Below, piece after piece: positions 8,486 through 19,732 of a stretch of DNA of 64,000 nucleotides. Below the pieces are notes generated by a model. It was not told the DNA's origin. It worked only from the letters and a program-made list of their open reading frames with translations, and made no database searches. The position numbers were made by a program, and so were the translations under genes. Source of the stretch: Streptomyces venezuelae (GTDB lineage Bacteria > Actinomycetota > Actinomycetes > Streptomycetales > Streptomycetaceae); NCBI RefSeq assembly GCF_008642355.1, contig NZ_CP029193.1, positions 372,001 through 436,000 on the forward strand, given 5' to 3'. Each line of letters begins with the position of its first letter. Within the stretch, counting starts at the first letter, position 1.

Positions 8486-9727
8486 TCAGCGCACTCCGGT
8501 GATGACGAAGCCGCTGCGGGGCCTGGTCGGCATGCGGTGCAGGGTGATGCGCAGGTCCTGCTGGGGGACGTCGTAGTCGAGTCGCGCGAGGTGCGGGAGC
8601 AGGGTGCTGAGGACGGCGAGGGTGACGTCCTCGCCCGGACAGCGGTGCCCCTGGGAGACCTCGCCGCCGCCCTGGGGGACGAGTTCGTCGCGGCCGGGCT
8701 CGCGGCCGTCGAACCGGTCGGGGTCGAAGACGTACGGCGAGTTCCACAGTTCCGGGTCGTGGTTCTGTCCGTAGAGGTCGAGGAGGACCATGGTGCCCTC
8801 GGGAATCGGCTCGCCGTGCCACTCGATGTCGGCGGGGGCGAGACCGGCGACGAACGGCGCGAACGGGTAGAAGCGCCGTACCTCGTGGGCGAACGCGCGC
8901 GCATGGCCCTCGTCCTGACCGGCGAGGCGCTCCCGCAGCGCAGGATTGCGGTGCAGGGCGTGCGCGCCGAACACCGTGTACCAGGTGACGGCGACGGTGG
9001 GCCGCAGGATGTTGAGGACCTCCACGGCGGCCGTACGCGGATCGAGCAGCTCGCCGTCGGCGTCCCGGTGGAAGGCGACGGCCGCCACCACGGACGGAGG
9101 CTGCCCGTCCCCGTCGGACGCCTCTCCCCCCGTCGCGCGGAGGTCCTCGACCAGGCGGGCGAGTCGGCCTTCCTGACGCTGCCGGGCGCGCCGGGCCTTC
9201 CAGTGCCGGGGTCCCTCGGTGGCGAAGCCGTCGACCATGGCCACGAGGTCCTGGGCGGTGCGGCGCGCTTCGTCCTCGGGGTGCTCGGGCAGCGGGACGC
9301 CCGCCCAGGCGCACACGGCCCGTGTGATGAGAAGGCTCACCTCGTCGAACAGCGTGACCTGCGAGCGGCCCGCCCACTCCTTGGCCGACCGCTCCCACTC
9401 CTGCTCGACGTGGCGTGCGAGGCCCGCGACGCCGTCCGTGTCCTTGAGGACCGTCACGAAGAGCGCCTTGCGCTGCCGGTGCTCGTCGCCGTCGAGCGTG
9501 TGCACCGCGCCCTTGCCGAAGAGCGTGCTCAGCACGGGCTCGGGCAGGGCCGTGCGGCGGCGGACGTGGTCCTCGTCGTAGAAGAACCCGACGGCCGCGG
9601 GTCCGCGCAGGGCGACGACCGGTTTGCCGAGCAGCCGGGTGCGGACGGGTCCCGGCCCGTTGCGGCGGGTCAGGTCGGGGAGCCACGCGTAGCCCTTCGT
9701 GAGCAGCTGCAGCGTGTTGTCCAGCAT
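8486..9727 (-). CDS. CYP152-type cytochrome P450 fatty-acid peroxygenase
   Basis: A 413-residue P450. The heme thiolate is Cys363 in GHRCPGED, the ExxR motif begins at Glu282, and the I-helix carries Arg242-Pro243 (LRPTVAV) in place of the usual acid-alcohol pair. Arg-Pro at this place is the hallmark of CYP152 peroxygenases, which use hydrogen peroxide instead of a redox partner to hydroxylate or decarboxylate fatty acids. The ATG at 9727 follows a strong GAGGAGG. It lies in a minus-strand run with a LysA-type decarboxylase 125 bp upstream and the HAD gene downstream. Whether it makes hydroxy acids or terminal alkenes cannot be told from sequence. Confidence 0.92.
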   Translation of the reverse strand: MLDNTLQLLTKGYAWLPDLTRRNGPGPVRTRLLGKPVVALRGPAAVGFFYDEDHVRRRTALPEPVLSTLFGKGAVHTLDGDEHRQRKALFVTVLKDTDGVAGLARHVEQEWERSAKEWAGRSQVTLFDEVSLLITRAVCAWAGVPLPEHPEDEARRTAQDLVAMVDGFATEGPRHWKARRARQRQEGRLARLVEDLRATGGEASDGDGQPPSVVAAVAFHRDADGELLDPRTAAVEVLNILRPTVAVTWYTVFGAHALHRNPALRERLAGQDEGHARAFAHEVRRFYPFAPFVAGLAPADIEWHGEPIPEGTMVLLDLYGQNHDPELWNSPYVFDPDRFDGREPGRDELVPQGGGEVSQGHRCPGEDVTLAVLSTLLPHLARLDYDVPQQDLRITLHRMPTRPRSGFVITGVR

Positions 9728-9852
9728 GCGGTCCTCCTCGGTGTAAAGGACGCAGGCCGCAGGAGCCGACGTACGACGGGATCCTCGTGGCCTGCCGATC
9801 ATGGCTCACGGGTTCCCCGGCTTTACCTCCGCGAATCAGGGCGAAAGGTTCT

Positions 9853-11244
9853 TCAGAGACCGATGTCGCGGCTCCTGAAGTCCTCCAGCGACTCCCTGCG
9901 GACCAGCAACCGGGCGTGTCCGTCGGACACGGCGACCACGGGCGGGCGGCCGACGAGGTTGTAGCCGGAGGCCATCGACAGGTGGTACGCCCCGGCGACG
10001 GGGACGCCGAGCAGGTCGCCGGGCCGCACGTCGCCGGGGAGCGCGACGTCCGAGGCGAGGATGTCGCCGGCCTCGCAGTGCCGGCCGACGACGGTGACCG
10101 CGGCGGGTTCGGCCGTGGAGCGGCGCCCGAGGAGCCGGGGCAGGTAGCGCACGCCGTACAGGGCGGGGCGCGGGTTGTCGCTCATGCCGCCGTCGACGGC
10201 GACGAAGGTCCGCCCGCCGGTGCGCTTGACCGCGAGGACCCGGTAGAGCGCCACGCCGGCGGGGCCCGCGATCGCGCGTCCCGGCTCCACGGTCAGGCGG
10301 GGCACCGGCAGGTCCGCCGCCGCACAGCTCCCCACCAGTTCTGCCCGCACCCTGCGGGCGAGCGCGGCGATGTCGAGGGCCTCCTCGCCGGGCCGGTACG
10401 CGATGCCGTGCCCGCCTCCGAGGTCCAGTTCGGGCAGGGCGAGCCCGTGCTGGTCCTTGATGCGGGCCATGAGGCCGACCAGGCGGCGCACGGCGGCGAG
10501 GTACGGCTTCTCGGTGGTGATCTGTGAGCCGAGGTGACAGTGCAGGCCCACCAGGTCGAGGGTGGGCTGGCCGAGGATGCGGGCGACGGCGTGCTGGGCG
10601 GAGCCGTCCGCGAGCGAGAGGCCGAACTTCTGGTCGTCGGTGCCGGTTCGGATCTTGGCGTGCCCGCCCGCCGCGATGCCGGGCACCACCCGCACCATCA
10701 CCTTCTGGCGGCTGCCCGGCGGTACTGCGGCGGCGAGCCGGGCGATCTCGGATGCGCTGTCGATGACGATCCGGCCCACGCCGAGCCGGAGGGCCGCGGC
10801 GAGGTCGTGCGGGCTCTTCGCGTTGCCGTGCAGCACGATGCGGTCCGCGGGAAAGCCCGTGGTGACGGCGAGTTCGAGTTCCCCCGCGGAGCACACGTCG
10901 AGGCCGAGGCCCTCCTCCTCCACCCAGTGCGCCATGGCACGGCACAGGAACGCCTTGGCGGCGTAGAGGACGTCGGCGTCGGGGAAGGCACGGCGGTACG
11001 CGCGGCAGCGGGCACGTACGTCGGCCTCGTCGATGAGGTAGGCGGGGGTGCCGAAGCGCTCCGCGATGTCGGTGAGCGGGACACCTCCGACGGTGAGGTC
11101 GCCGTGGGTGGGTTGGGTGGTGGTCGTGGGCCAGACGGAGAGGTCGGTGTCGGACGGCCCCGTGGAGGCGGGGGCGGGCGCGGCGGGGGCCGGGGGCGCG
11201 GCAGCGGCGTCGGTCGGGAGCGGGGGTACGCGCAGTGTGGTCAT
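9853..11244 (-). CDS. lysA: Diaminopimelate decarboxylase-like PLP enzyme
   Basis: A fold-type III PLP decarboxylase of 463 residues. The PLP lysine is Lys97 in YAAKAF; HCHLGSQ, GGGHG and EPGRAI bind phosphate and cofactor; the partner-subunit catalytic Cys lies in GRHCEAGD. The family decarboxylates meso-diaminopimelate to lysine, but also acts on ornithine, arginine and related substrates. About 55 N-terminal residues rich in Pro, Ala and Thr precede the domain. It starts 30 bp after the small SAV_915-like gene and is followed by a P450, not by thrA/thrC/hom. It may therefore be a paralogue with a specialised substrate; confidence in the enzyme class is high, in lysine synthesis moderate. 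Confidence 0.88.
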   Translation of the reverse strand: MTTLRVPPLPTDAAAAPPAPAAPAPASTGPSDTDLSVWPTTTTQPTHGDLTVGGVPLTDIAERFGTPAYLIDEADVRARCRAYRRAFPDADVLYAAKAFLCRAMAHWVEEEGLGLDVCSAGELELAVTTGFPADRIVLHGNAKSPHDLAAALRLGVGRIVIDSASEIARLAAAVPPGSRQKVMVRVVPGIAAGGHAKIRTGTDDQKFGLSLADGSAQHAVARILGQPTLDLVGLHCHLGSQITTEKPYLAAVRRLVGLMARIKDQHGLALPELDLGGGHGIAYRPGEEALDIAALARRVRAELVGSCAAADLPVPRLTVEPGRAIAGPAGVALYRVLAVKRTGGRTFVAVDGGMSDNPRPALYGVRYLPRLLGRRSTAEPAAVTVVGRHCEAGDILASDVALPGDVRPGDLLGVPVAGAYHLSMASGYNLVGRPPVVAVSDGHARLLVRRESLEDFRSRDIGL

Positions 11245-11274
11245 GGCAGCTTCTCTCTTCGCCTTGTCTCGTCC

Positions 11275-11676
11275 TCAGCCGTTCCGCGTGGTCAGGGCCC
11301 CCACCAGGGGCCCGGTCGTACCGGGGGCGCGTGAGGCGCCTGCGGGGCGCGGGCCCGGGTCCCGTGGGACGGTCGTGCGGGGCGGGCCGACGGGGTGGGC
11401 GGCGAGCCTCGGGTCGACGGTGACCTCGCTGACGCCGAGCGGCTCGGCGAGGGAACGGAGTGCCCGTTCGGAGAGCCTGATCCACGGCTGCCGGGGGCCG
11501 AGAGCCGCGCTCAGGAGCCGGGGGGTCGTGAAGGCGACGGCTGTGCGGCCGCCGACGGGCGTGCGGAACAGGCGGGCCACGCAGCCCGCGGGTCCCGGCC
11601 GGACGGGGACGAACAGCGGTCCGGCCGGGCCGGGTTCGCAGGGCTCGGGGTCCTCGGCGTACAGGAGCTCGGCCAT
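11275..11676 (-). CDS. Small SseB-like / SAV_915-family conserved protein
   Basis: A 133-residue protein without membrane segments. Its middle part (VRPGPAGCVARLFRTPVGGR then AVAFTTPRLLSAALG) resembles a small Streptomyces family annotated as SAV_915 and the N-terminal fold of SseB. The C terminus is rich in Pro and Gly and looks disordered. The ATG at 11676 is preceded by CTGGAGGA. It is the first gene of the presumed minus-strand operon, 30 bp before the decarboxylase. Function is unknown; a role as partner of the decarboxylase is only a guess. Confidence 0.7.
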   Translation of the reverse strand: MAELLYAEDPEPCEPGPAGPLFVPVRPGPAGCVARLFRTPVGGRTAVAFTTPRLLSAALGPRQPWIRLSERALRSLAEPLGVSEVTVDPRLAAHPVGPPRTTVPRDPGPRPAGASRAPGTTGPLVGALTTRNG

Positions 11677-12030
11677 GGATTCCTCCAGGAGAGACGTCTG
11701 GGCAGACGGCAGGGACGAAACAGGCACCGCGGGCCCGGTCGGAACCCGACGGCATACGGTGACGTTATGCCCGACACCGGGTGTCAACCGACCCCCCATG
11801 ACGCGACGTTGACGCGACCGCGCCGACCTCTGACGCGAAGCCTGCGCCGGAGGCCGTCCCGCCGTCAGGGAGGCGTCGATTCCGCAGATGCGCTCTTGAG
11901 CGAGCGGGCCGCGACCAGTTGGATGTCGGACGGAACGGGAACCCGGCGTCCAGGCAGCCGACCGCCGGTCACGGCCCTGCCGACCGGTGCGCCCCGTTCA
12001 CTCGAAGGTCTCACTCCGGAGGAGCGTCCG
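11677..12030. other. Divergent intergenic region, 354 bp, no gene seen
   Basis: It separates the minus-strand decarboxylase operon from the plus-strand GNAT gene. It carries the inverted repeat at 11773-11785 and three scattered copies of TGACGCGA between about 11798 and 11840. No coding sequence is supported. Confidence 0.5.
11773..11787 (-). promoter_or_regulatory. Inverted repeat overlapping a TTGACA -35 box
   Basis: GACACC-G-GGTGTC forms a near-perfect 13-bp palindrome. On the minus strand a consensus -35 hexamer TTGACA (11787-11782) overlaps it, about 100 bp before the SAV_915-like gene. A matching -10 at normal spacing is not obvious. It could be an operator for the downstream operon. 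Confidence 0.35.
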
Positions 12031-12819
12031 ATGATGCAGCTTCCCCCGCACCACCTGCCCGCCGTGCCGCGCTGGTTCGTGCCCGGCTCCCCCGGCCCCG
12101 CCTCCCTCCCCGAGCACGTCACGACCACCGGCGTCGGGCACTGGTGGGCCGACCGCGCCCTCGATCCGCGGGCCGTCGCGGTCTCCTGCGCGGGTCATGT
12201 GCTGCTGCGCGGCGACCCGGGCAGTGTCGCGCCCGATCTGCTCGCGCCGTTCGCCCGCAGCCATGTCGAGGCCCCCGCGCGCTTCCTGCCGGTGCTCGGC
12301 GCCGCCTTCGACCGTCTCGTGCCGGCCGAGCGCATGGTGTACGTCCACCGCGAGCCGGTGCCTCCGCCGCGACCGCCGCGGGGCGTGACCGTACGCCGCC
12401 TGACGGCCTCCGACGCGCCCGCGCTCGCCGCGCTCTCCCCCGACTCGTCGTGGATCCACGACAGTTGGGGCGGCCCCGAAGGACTCGCGGCCTCCGGGCA
12501 CGCCTGGGCGGCGGTGGACCGGGGCGGCCGGGTCGCCGCCGTGGCCTGCAGCTACTTCACCGGACAGACGTACGAGGACGTGGCCGTGCTGACCGCCCCC
12601 GAACGACGTCGCGAGCGCCTCGCCCTCGCCTGTGTCACCGCCCTGTGCGCGGACGTCGCCGCGCGCGGTCGCACGGCGAGCTGGTCGTGCAGCCGTGACA
12701 ACCGCCCCAGCCGTCTGCTGGCCTGGACGGCGGGGTTCCGGCTGCACCGGGAGTACGTGCAGTACGTCACGGGGAAGGCGCTCGCGCCGCCCCGGACCTC
12801 CACCGACGTCCCGGCATGA
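12031..12819 (+). CDS. GNAT-family N-acetyltransferase
   Basis: A 262-residue protein whose C-terminal half has the GNAT pattern: a RRLTASDAPALAALS start, a beta-strand AVACSYFTGQTYEDVAVLTAPE, then an acetyl-CoA-binding helix (RRERLALACVTAL) and a SRDNRPSRLLAWTAGF ending typical of the fold. The N-terminal 120 residues look like a second, degenerate lobe. The ATG at 12031 follows GGAGGAG (12018-12024); ATG 12034 is an alternative. The acceptor is unknown. It is followed by a gap and the mutA operon. Confidence 0.85.
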   Translation: MMQLPPHHLPAVPRWFVPGSPGPASLPEHVTTTGVGHWWADRALDPRAVAVSCAGHVLLRGDPGSVAPDLLAPFARSHVEAPARFLPVLGAAFDRLVPAERMVYVHREPVPPPRPPRGVTVRRLTASDAPALAALSPDSSWIHDSWGGPEGLAASGHAWAAVDRGGRVAAVACSYFTGQTYEDVAVLTAPERRRERLALACVTALCADVAARGRTASWSCSRDNRPSRLLAWTAGFRLHREYVQYVTGKALAPPRTSTDVPA

Positions 12820-12947
12820 TGCGCGACTGCCGCGATATCTGCCGCCATGCCCGACTTGGCGCCCGGCTCGATGCCTCCGGCCGGTAATAGCCCTCTGCTC
12901 GTTTGAGATCAAGAGCCATCGGAAGAGGGCAAGGTCACAGCCCTTCA

Positions 12948-12962
12948 TGGCACCCCGTGCCA
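12948..12962. promoter_or_regulatory. Palindrome upstream of mutA
   Basis: TGGCAC-CCC-GTGCCA is a perfect 6-bp-arm inverted repeat ending 24 bp before the mutA ATG. A TAGCAT hexamer (12975-12980) follows and could be the -10 of a leaderless transcript, because only 6 bp separate it from the ATG and no ribosome site is present. The palindrome would cover the -35 region, fitting a repressor site. Confidence 0.4.
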
Positions 12963-12986
12963 GGCATTGCGCCCTAGCATCGGGGC

Positions 12987-14836
12987 ATGACGGTCCTGCC
13001 TGACGACGGGCTTCCGCTGGCCGCCGAGTTCCCTGATGCGACCCATGAGCAGTGGCAGCGCCTTGTGGAAGGCGTGCTGCGCAAGTCGGGTAAGGACGTA
13101 TCGGGCACGGCCGCAGAGGAAGCGCTGTCCACCGCTCTCGAGGACGGGCTCACCACCCGCCCCCTGTACACCGCGCGCGACGTCGCGCCCGACGCCGGAC
13201 TCCCCGGCTTCGCCCCGTTCGTCAGGGGTTCCGTTCCCGAGGGCAACACCCCGGGCGGCTGGGACGTCCGGCAGCGGTACGCGAGCGCCGACCCCGCGCG
13301 CACCAACGACGCCGTCCTCACCGACCTGGAGAACGGCGTCACCTCCCTCTGGCTGACCGTGGGCCCCGCCGGCCTCCCGGTCTCCGGCCTGGAGCGTGCC
13401 CTCGGCGGCGTCTACCTCGACCTGGTGCCCCTCGCGCTCGACGCGGGCGACCAGGCCGGGCCCGCCGCGCGGGAACTGCTGCGCCTGTACGAGGCCGCGG
13501 GCGTCGCCGACGACGCGGTGCGCGGCACGCTCGGCGCCGACCCGCTCGGGCACGAGGCCCGCACGGGCGACAAGGTGACCTCTTTCAACGAGGTCGCCGA
13601 CCTGGCGCGGCTGTGCGGCGAGCGCTACCCCGGCCTGCGCGCCCTGACCGTGGACGCCCTGCCGTACCACGAGGCGGGTGCCTCCGCCGCGCAGGAGCTC
13701 GGCGCCTCGCTCGCCACGAGCGTCGAGTACCTGCGTGCGCTCCACGATGCCGGCCTCAGCGTCGACAAGGCCTTCGCGCAGCTGGAGTTCCGGTTCGCGG
13801 CCACCGCCGACCAGTTCCTCACCATCGCCAAGCTGCGGGCCGCACGCCGCCTCTGGGCGCGCGTCGCCGAGGTGTCAGGGGCTCCGGCGGCGGGCGCGCA
13901 GCGGCAGCACGCGGTGACCTCTCCCGTGATGATGACCCGCCGCGACCCGTGGGTAAACATGCTGCGCACGACCGTGGCCTGCTTGGGTGCGGGGGTGGGC
14001 GGCGCGAACGCCGTCACGGTCCTGCCGTTCGACCACGAGCTGGGCCTCCCCGACGCGTTCGCGCGCCGCATCGCCCGCAACACGTCGACGATCCTCCTTG
14101 AGGAGTCGCACCTGGCGCGCGTCATCGACCCGGCGGGCGGTTCCTGGTACGTGGAGCGGCTCACCGACGAACTCGCCCACGCCGCCTGGGACTTCTTCAA
14201 GGAGATCGAGCGCGCCGACGGGCAGGCCGCGGCCCTGCGCTCCGGTTTCGTCGGCGACCGGATCGCCGCGACCTGGGCCGAGCGCAAGAAGAAGCTGGCG
14301 AGGCGCCGCGAACCCATCACGGGCGTCAGCGAGTTCCCGCTGCTGACCGAGCGCCCGGTGGAGCGCGAGCCCGCGCCGGCCGCGCCCTCGGGCGGTCTGC
14401 CCCGGGTGCGCCGCGACGAGGCGTACGAGGAGCTGCGCTCCCGCTCGGACGCCCACCTGGCGACGACCGGCGCCCGCCCCAAGGTGTTCCTCGCCGCGCT
14501 CGGCTCCGCCGCCGCGCACACCGCGCGGGCGACCTTCGCCTCCAACCTCTTCATGGCGGGCGGCATCGAACCCGTGCACGACCCGGTGTCGGTGGACGCG
14601 GAGACGGCCGCCGAGGCGTTCGCGGCGAGCGGTGCCACGGTGGCGTGCGTCTGCTCCAGCGACGCTCTCTACGCCGAGCAGGCCGAGGAGGTCGCGCGGG
14701 CCCTGAAGGCGGCGGGCGCGCTGTGCGTGTTCCTCGCCGGACGCGGGGAGTTCACCGACATCGACGAGTACGTCTTCGCCGGCTGCGACGCGGTCGCCGT
14801 GCTCACCACCACCCTCGACCGCATGGGAGTGGCGTA

Positions 14837-14837
<1 letters not shown>
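12987..14837 (+). CDS. mutA: Methylmalonyl-CoA mutase small subunit
   Basis: A 616-residue MutA. It has the CoA-binding TIM-barrel half ([21 protein letters not shown]-like [16 protein letters not shown] region) and a C-terminal B12-like fold lacking the DxHxxG cobalamin motif, which reads [18 protein letters not shown] here. That is normal for the non-catalytic subunit. It pairs with MutB to interconvert succinyl-CoA and (R)-methylmalonyl-CoA in the cytosol. Its TAA stop shares one base with the mutB ATG, so the two are translationally coupled. Confidence 0.94.
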
Positions 14838-17038
<2,201 letters not shown>

Positions 17039-17062
17039 GCCGGTGAACGGCGGGGAAAAGCC

Positions 17063-18064
17063 ATGCCTGTGACGATCGACATCGATACGTATGTGAAGGG
17101 CGTCCTCGACGGGAAGCGCGCGTTCGTCGCGCGCGCCATCACCCTCGTCGAATCGACCCGACCGCAGCACCGCGCGCTGGCGCAGCAGCTGCTCACCGAG
17201 CTGCTGCCGCACAGCGGTCGGGCGCGGCGGGTCGGCATCAGCGGCGTGCCCGGCGTGGGGAAGTCCACGTTCATCGACGCGCTCGGCACGATGCTGACCT
17301 CGCTCGGGCACCGGGTCGCGGTGCTCGCGGTCGACCCGTCCTCGACGCGCACGGGCGGTTCCATCCTGGGCGACAAGACCAGGATGGAACGGCTCGCGCT
17401 GGACCCCGACGCCTTCGTGCGTCCCTCTCCCTCGGCGGGGACGCTCGGCGGGGTCGCGAAGGCGACGCGCGAGTCCATCGTGGTGATGGAGGCGGCGGGG
17501 TACGACGTGGTGCTCGTGGAGACCGTGGGCGTCGGGCAGTCGGAGACGGCGGTCGCGAACATGGTCGACACGTTCCTGCTGCTGACCCTCGCCCGCACCG
17601 GGGACCAGCTGCAGGGCATCAAGAAGGGCGTACTGGAACTCGCGGACGTCATCGCCGTGAACAAGGCGGACGGCCCGCACGAGCGGGACGCGCGCTCGGC
17701 GGCCCGTGAACTGGCGGGTGCGCTGCGGCTGATGCACCCGGCCGACGCGGCGTGGACTCCCCCGGTGCTGACCTGCAGCGCCCGTGAGTCCAGCGGCCTC
17801 GACACGCTGTGGGAGCGGATCGAGCAGCACCGCGCCCTGCTCGACTCGACGGGCCGCCTCGCCGCCAAGCGCCGCGACCAGCAGGTCGACTGGACCTGGT
17901 CGATGGTGCGGGACGAGCTCCTCGGCAGGCTCCTCGCCCACGCGGAGGTCAAGCGGCTCGCCACGGACCTCGAACAGCGCGTCCGTGCGGGCACCTTGAC
18001 GGCCACGTCCGCCGCCGAGCAGATCCTCGACGCGTTCCAGGGCGGCGACCGCGACCATCCCTGA
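17063..18064 (+). CDS. meaB: MeaB/ArgK-family G3E GTPase, mutase chaperone
   Basis: A 333-residue P-loop GTPase. Walker A is GISGVPGVGKST with Lys67; the Asp and NKAD guanine motifs (AVDPSS, ETVGVGQSE, VNKAD) are present. MeaB proteins protect and reactivate the adenosylcobalamin mutase by gating cofactor loading and removal. The position directly after mutAB makes this role, rather than the old arginine-transport label ArgK, the likely one. A GGGG-AAAAG stretch precedes the ATG. Confidence 0.95.
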   Translation: MPVTIDIDTYVKGVLDGKRAFVARAITLVESTRPQHRALAQQLLTELLPHSGRARRVGISGVPGVGKSTFIDALGTMLTSLGHRVAVLAVDPSSTRTGGSILGDKTRMERLALDPDAFVRPSPSAGTLGGVAKATRESIVVMEAAGYDVVLVETVGVGQSETAVANMVDTFLLLTLARTGDQLQGIKKGVLELADVIAVNKADGPHERDARSAARELAGALRLMHPADAAWTPPVLTCSARESSGLDTLWERIEQHRALLDSTGRLAAKRRDQQVDWTWSMVRDELLGRLLAHAEVKRLATDLEQRVRAGTLTATSAAEQILDAFQGGDRDHP

Positions 18065-18126
18065 CCGCACCCCCGTACGCCCACCGTGATCCGCGTACGT
18101 CCCTCGTGAACGGAGCCACCCGCACC

Positions 18127-19188
18127 ATGAACGCCATGCCCGCCGCGCCCGTCGACGCTCCTGTCCTGCACCACCGCGAGGGGCGGGCCGGGCACCTCGT
18201 CCTGAACCGGCCGCGGGCCATCAACGCCCTGAACCACGCCATGGTACGGATCATGGCGCAGGCCCTGGACGCGTGGGAGCGGGACGAGTCGGTGGCGACG
18301 GTGGTCGTCACCGGTGCCGGGGAGCGCGGGCTGTGCGCGGGCGGCGACATCCGCTCGATCCACGACGACGTGCGCGCGGGCCGCGCGGCGGCGTCGGCTG
18401 CGTTCTGGCACGACGAGTACCTCCTCAACGCGCGCATCGCCCGCTTCCCGAAGCCATACGTGGCCGTGATGGACGGCATCGTGATGGGCGGCGGTGTCGG
18501 CGTCTCGGCGCACGGGGACATCCGGGTGGTCACGGAGCGGTCGCGGGTGGCGATGCCGGAGACGGGCATCGGCTTCGTGCCCGACGTGGGCGGTACGCAC
18601 CTGCTGACGCGGACGCCCGGTGAACTCGGCACGCATCTGGCGCTGACGGGGACGCCGGTGGGCGCGGCCGACGCGCTGCTGTGCGGTCTCGCGGACCACT
18701 ACGTTCCGTCGGAGCGGCTGCCGGAGTTCACCGCGGCGCTCGCCGACACCGATGCGACTGCGGTCGTGCGTGAGTTCGCGGCCACGGCTCCGGCGGGTGA
18801 GCTGGCGGCCCACCGCGAGTGGATCGACCACTGTTACGCCGCGGACTCCGTCGAGGAGATCGTGGACCGGCTGCACGCGAGTGGTGACCGGCACGCGAAG
18901 GAAGCAGCCGAGACGATCCTGTCCAAGTCCCCGACGTCACTGAAGGTCACGCTGGCCGCGCTGCGCAGGGCGCGTGAACTGCCCACCCTGGAAGCGGTCC
19001 TGGAACAGGAATACCGCGTGTCCTGCGCCGCCCTGGCCTCGCCCGACCTGCCCGAGGGCATCCGGGCGCAGGTCGTCGACAAGGACCGCAGGCCGCGCTG
19101 GTCGCCCGCGGAGCTGTCGCGGGTGACGGAGGCGGATGTGGCCCGCTTCTTCGAGCGGACGGGCGCGGGCTCGCTCGGGCTGGTCTGA
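18127..19188 (+). CDS. 3-hydroxyisobutyryl-CoA hydrolase-like enoyl-CoA hydratase family protein
   Basis: A 353-residue crotonase-fold protein, the length of HIBCH and longer than ordinary enoyl-CoA hydratases (about 260). The oxyanion-hole segments are GLCAGGDIRS and DGIVMGGGVG, and the ETGIGFVPDVGG segment carries the HIBCH-type catalytic Glu/Asp residues. HIBCH hydrolyses 3-hydroxyisobutyryl-CoA in valine breakdown, whose end product feeds methylmalonyl-CoA. It starts 62 bp after meaB behind GGAG (18112-18115), on the same strand, so it is probably the last gene of the mutase operon. Confidence 0.88.
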   Translation: MNAMPAAPVDAPVLHHREGRAGHLVLNRPRAINALNHAMVRIMAQALDAWERDESVATVVVTGAGERGLCAGGDIRSIHDDVRAGRAAASAAFWHDEYLLNARIARFPKPYVAVMDGIVMGGGVGVSAHGDIRVVTERSRVAMPETGIGFVPDVGGTHLLTRTPGELGTHLALTGTPVGAADALLCGLADHYVPSERLPEFTAALADTDATAVVREFAATAPAGELAAHREWIDHCYAADSVEEIVDRLHASGDRHAKEAAETILSKSPTSLKVTLAALRRARELPTLEAVLEQEYRVSCAALASPDLPEGIRAQVVDKDRRPRWSPAELSRVTEADVARFFERTGAGSLGLV

Positions 19189-19207
19189 CGGGGGCCGCGC
19201 GCCGCCG

Positions 19208-19663
19208 TCACGGCGGGTCCGTCTCGGTGACCACGGCGAGCAGCTGAAACGGCAGTTCCTTGTCCCACTGGGCGACTCCGAGGGCTATCCACCGGCCGTC
19301 GACCCGCCACAGGTGCAGGTCCGGCACGCAGGAGCTCAAGTGCGCCCACGGCTCCGGTATCTCCTCCTCCGCCTCGCCGATGTCGGCCGCCATGGAGCGT
19401 TCGAAGAGGCTCGCCAGGCTGAACTGCTGCGGCGGGCCCCAGCGGTCGGCGAGCAGCACGGTCAGTGCGTCGCGCTCGGCGTCGTACTGCTCCTCCGTGA
19501 GGTGCCATCGCGTGCCGTCGTCCTCCCAGAAGGTGTCACTCGTCAGTAACTCCGCGATGTGGAAGCCGGGGCCCTGGGAGCCGTGCTCGGACCTGCCGGA
19601 CTCCGTGGGGAAGTCCCGGGAGCGCAGCAGGTCGATCACGGCGAGGTGGTGTGCGCTGCTCAT
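19208..19663 (-). CDS. Conserved hypothetical protein
   Basis: I do not recognise a named family. The 151-residue acidic, soluble protein is rich in Trp (about seven) and has a LTEEQYDAERDALTVLLADRW helix in the middle. No signal peptide or membrane segment is seen. The ATG at 19663 is the first Met that gives a normal N terminus, though its ribosome site is weak and the frame is open to 19729. It lies tail to tail with the HIBCH gene and ahead of the ABC exporter's end, with no operon partner evident. Confidence 0.6.
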   Translation of the reverse strand: MSSAHHLAVIDLLRSRDFPTESGRSEHGSQGPGFHIAELLTSDTFWEDDGTRWHLTEEQYDAERDALTVLLADRWGPPQQFSLASLFERSMAADIGEAEEEIPEPWAHLSSCVPDLHLWRVDGRWIALGVAQWDKELPFQLLAVVTETDPP

Positions 19664-19732
19664 GACGTCCAGTAAAGCGGGCGGCACTGACAACACGTCA
19701 TGCGTCGCGCGTTCCCGGTCACTCGGCACGCG

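Noticed and set aside
12820..12986. Cobalamin riboswitch before mutA
   Set aside because: The gap is 167 bp and shows no recognisable B12-box or large conserved stem-loop set; only a short palindrome is seen.
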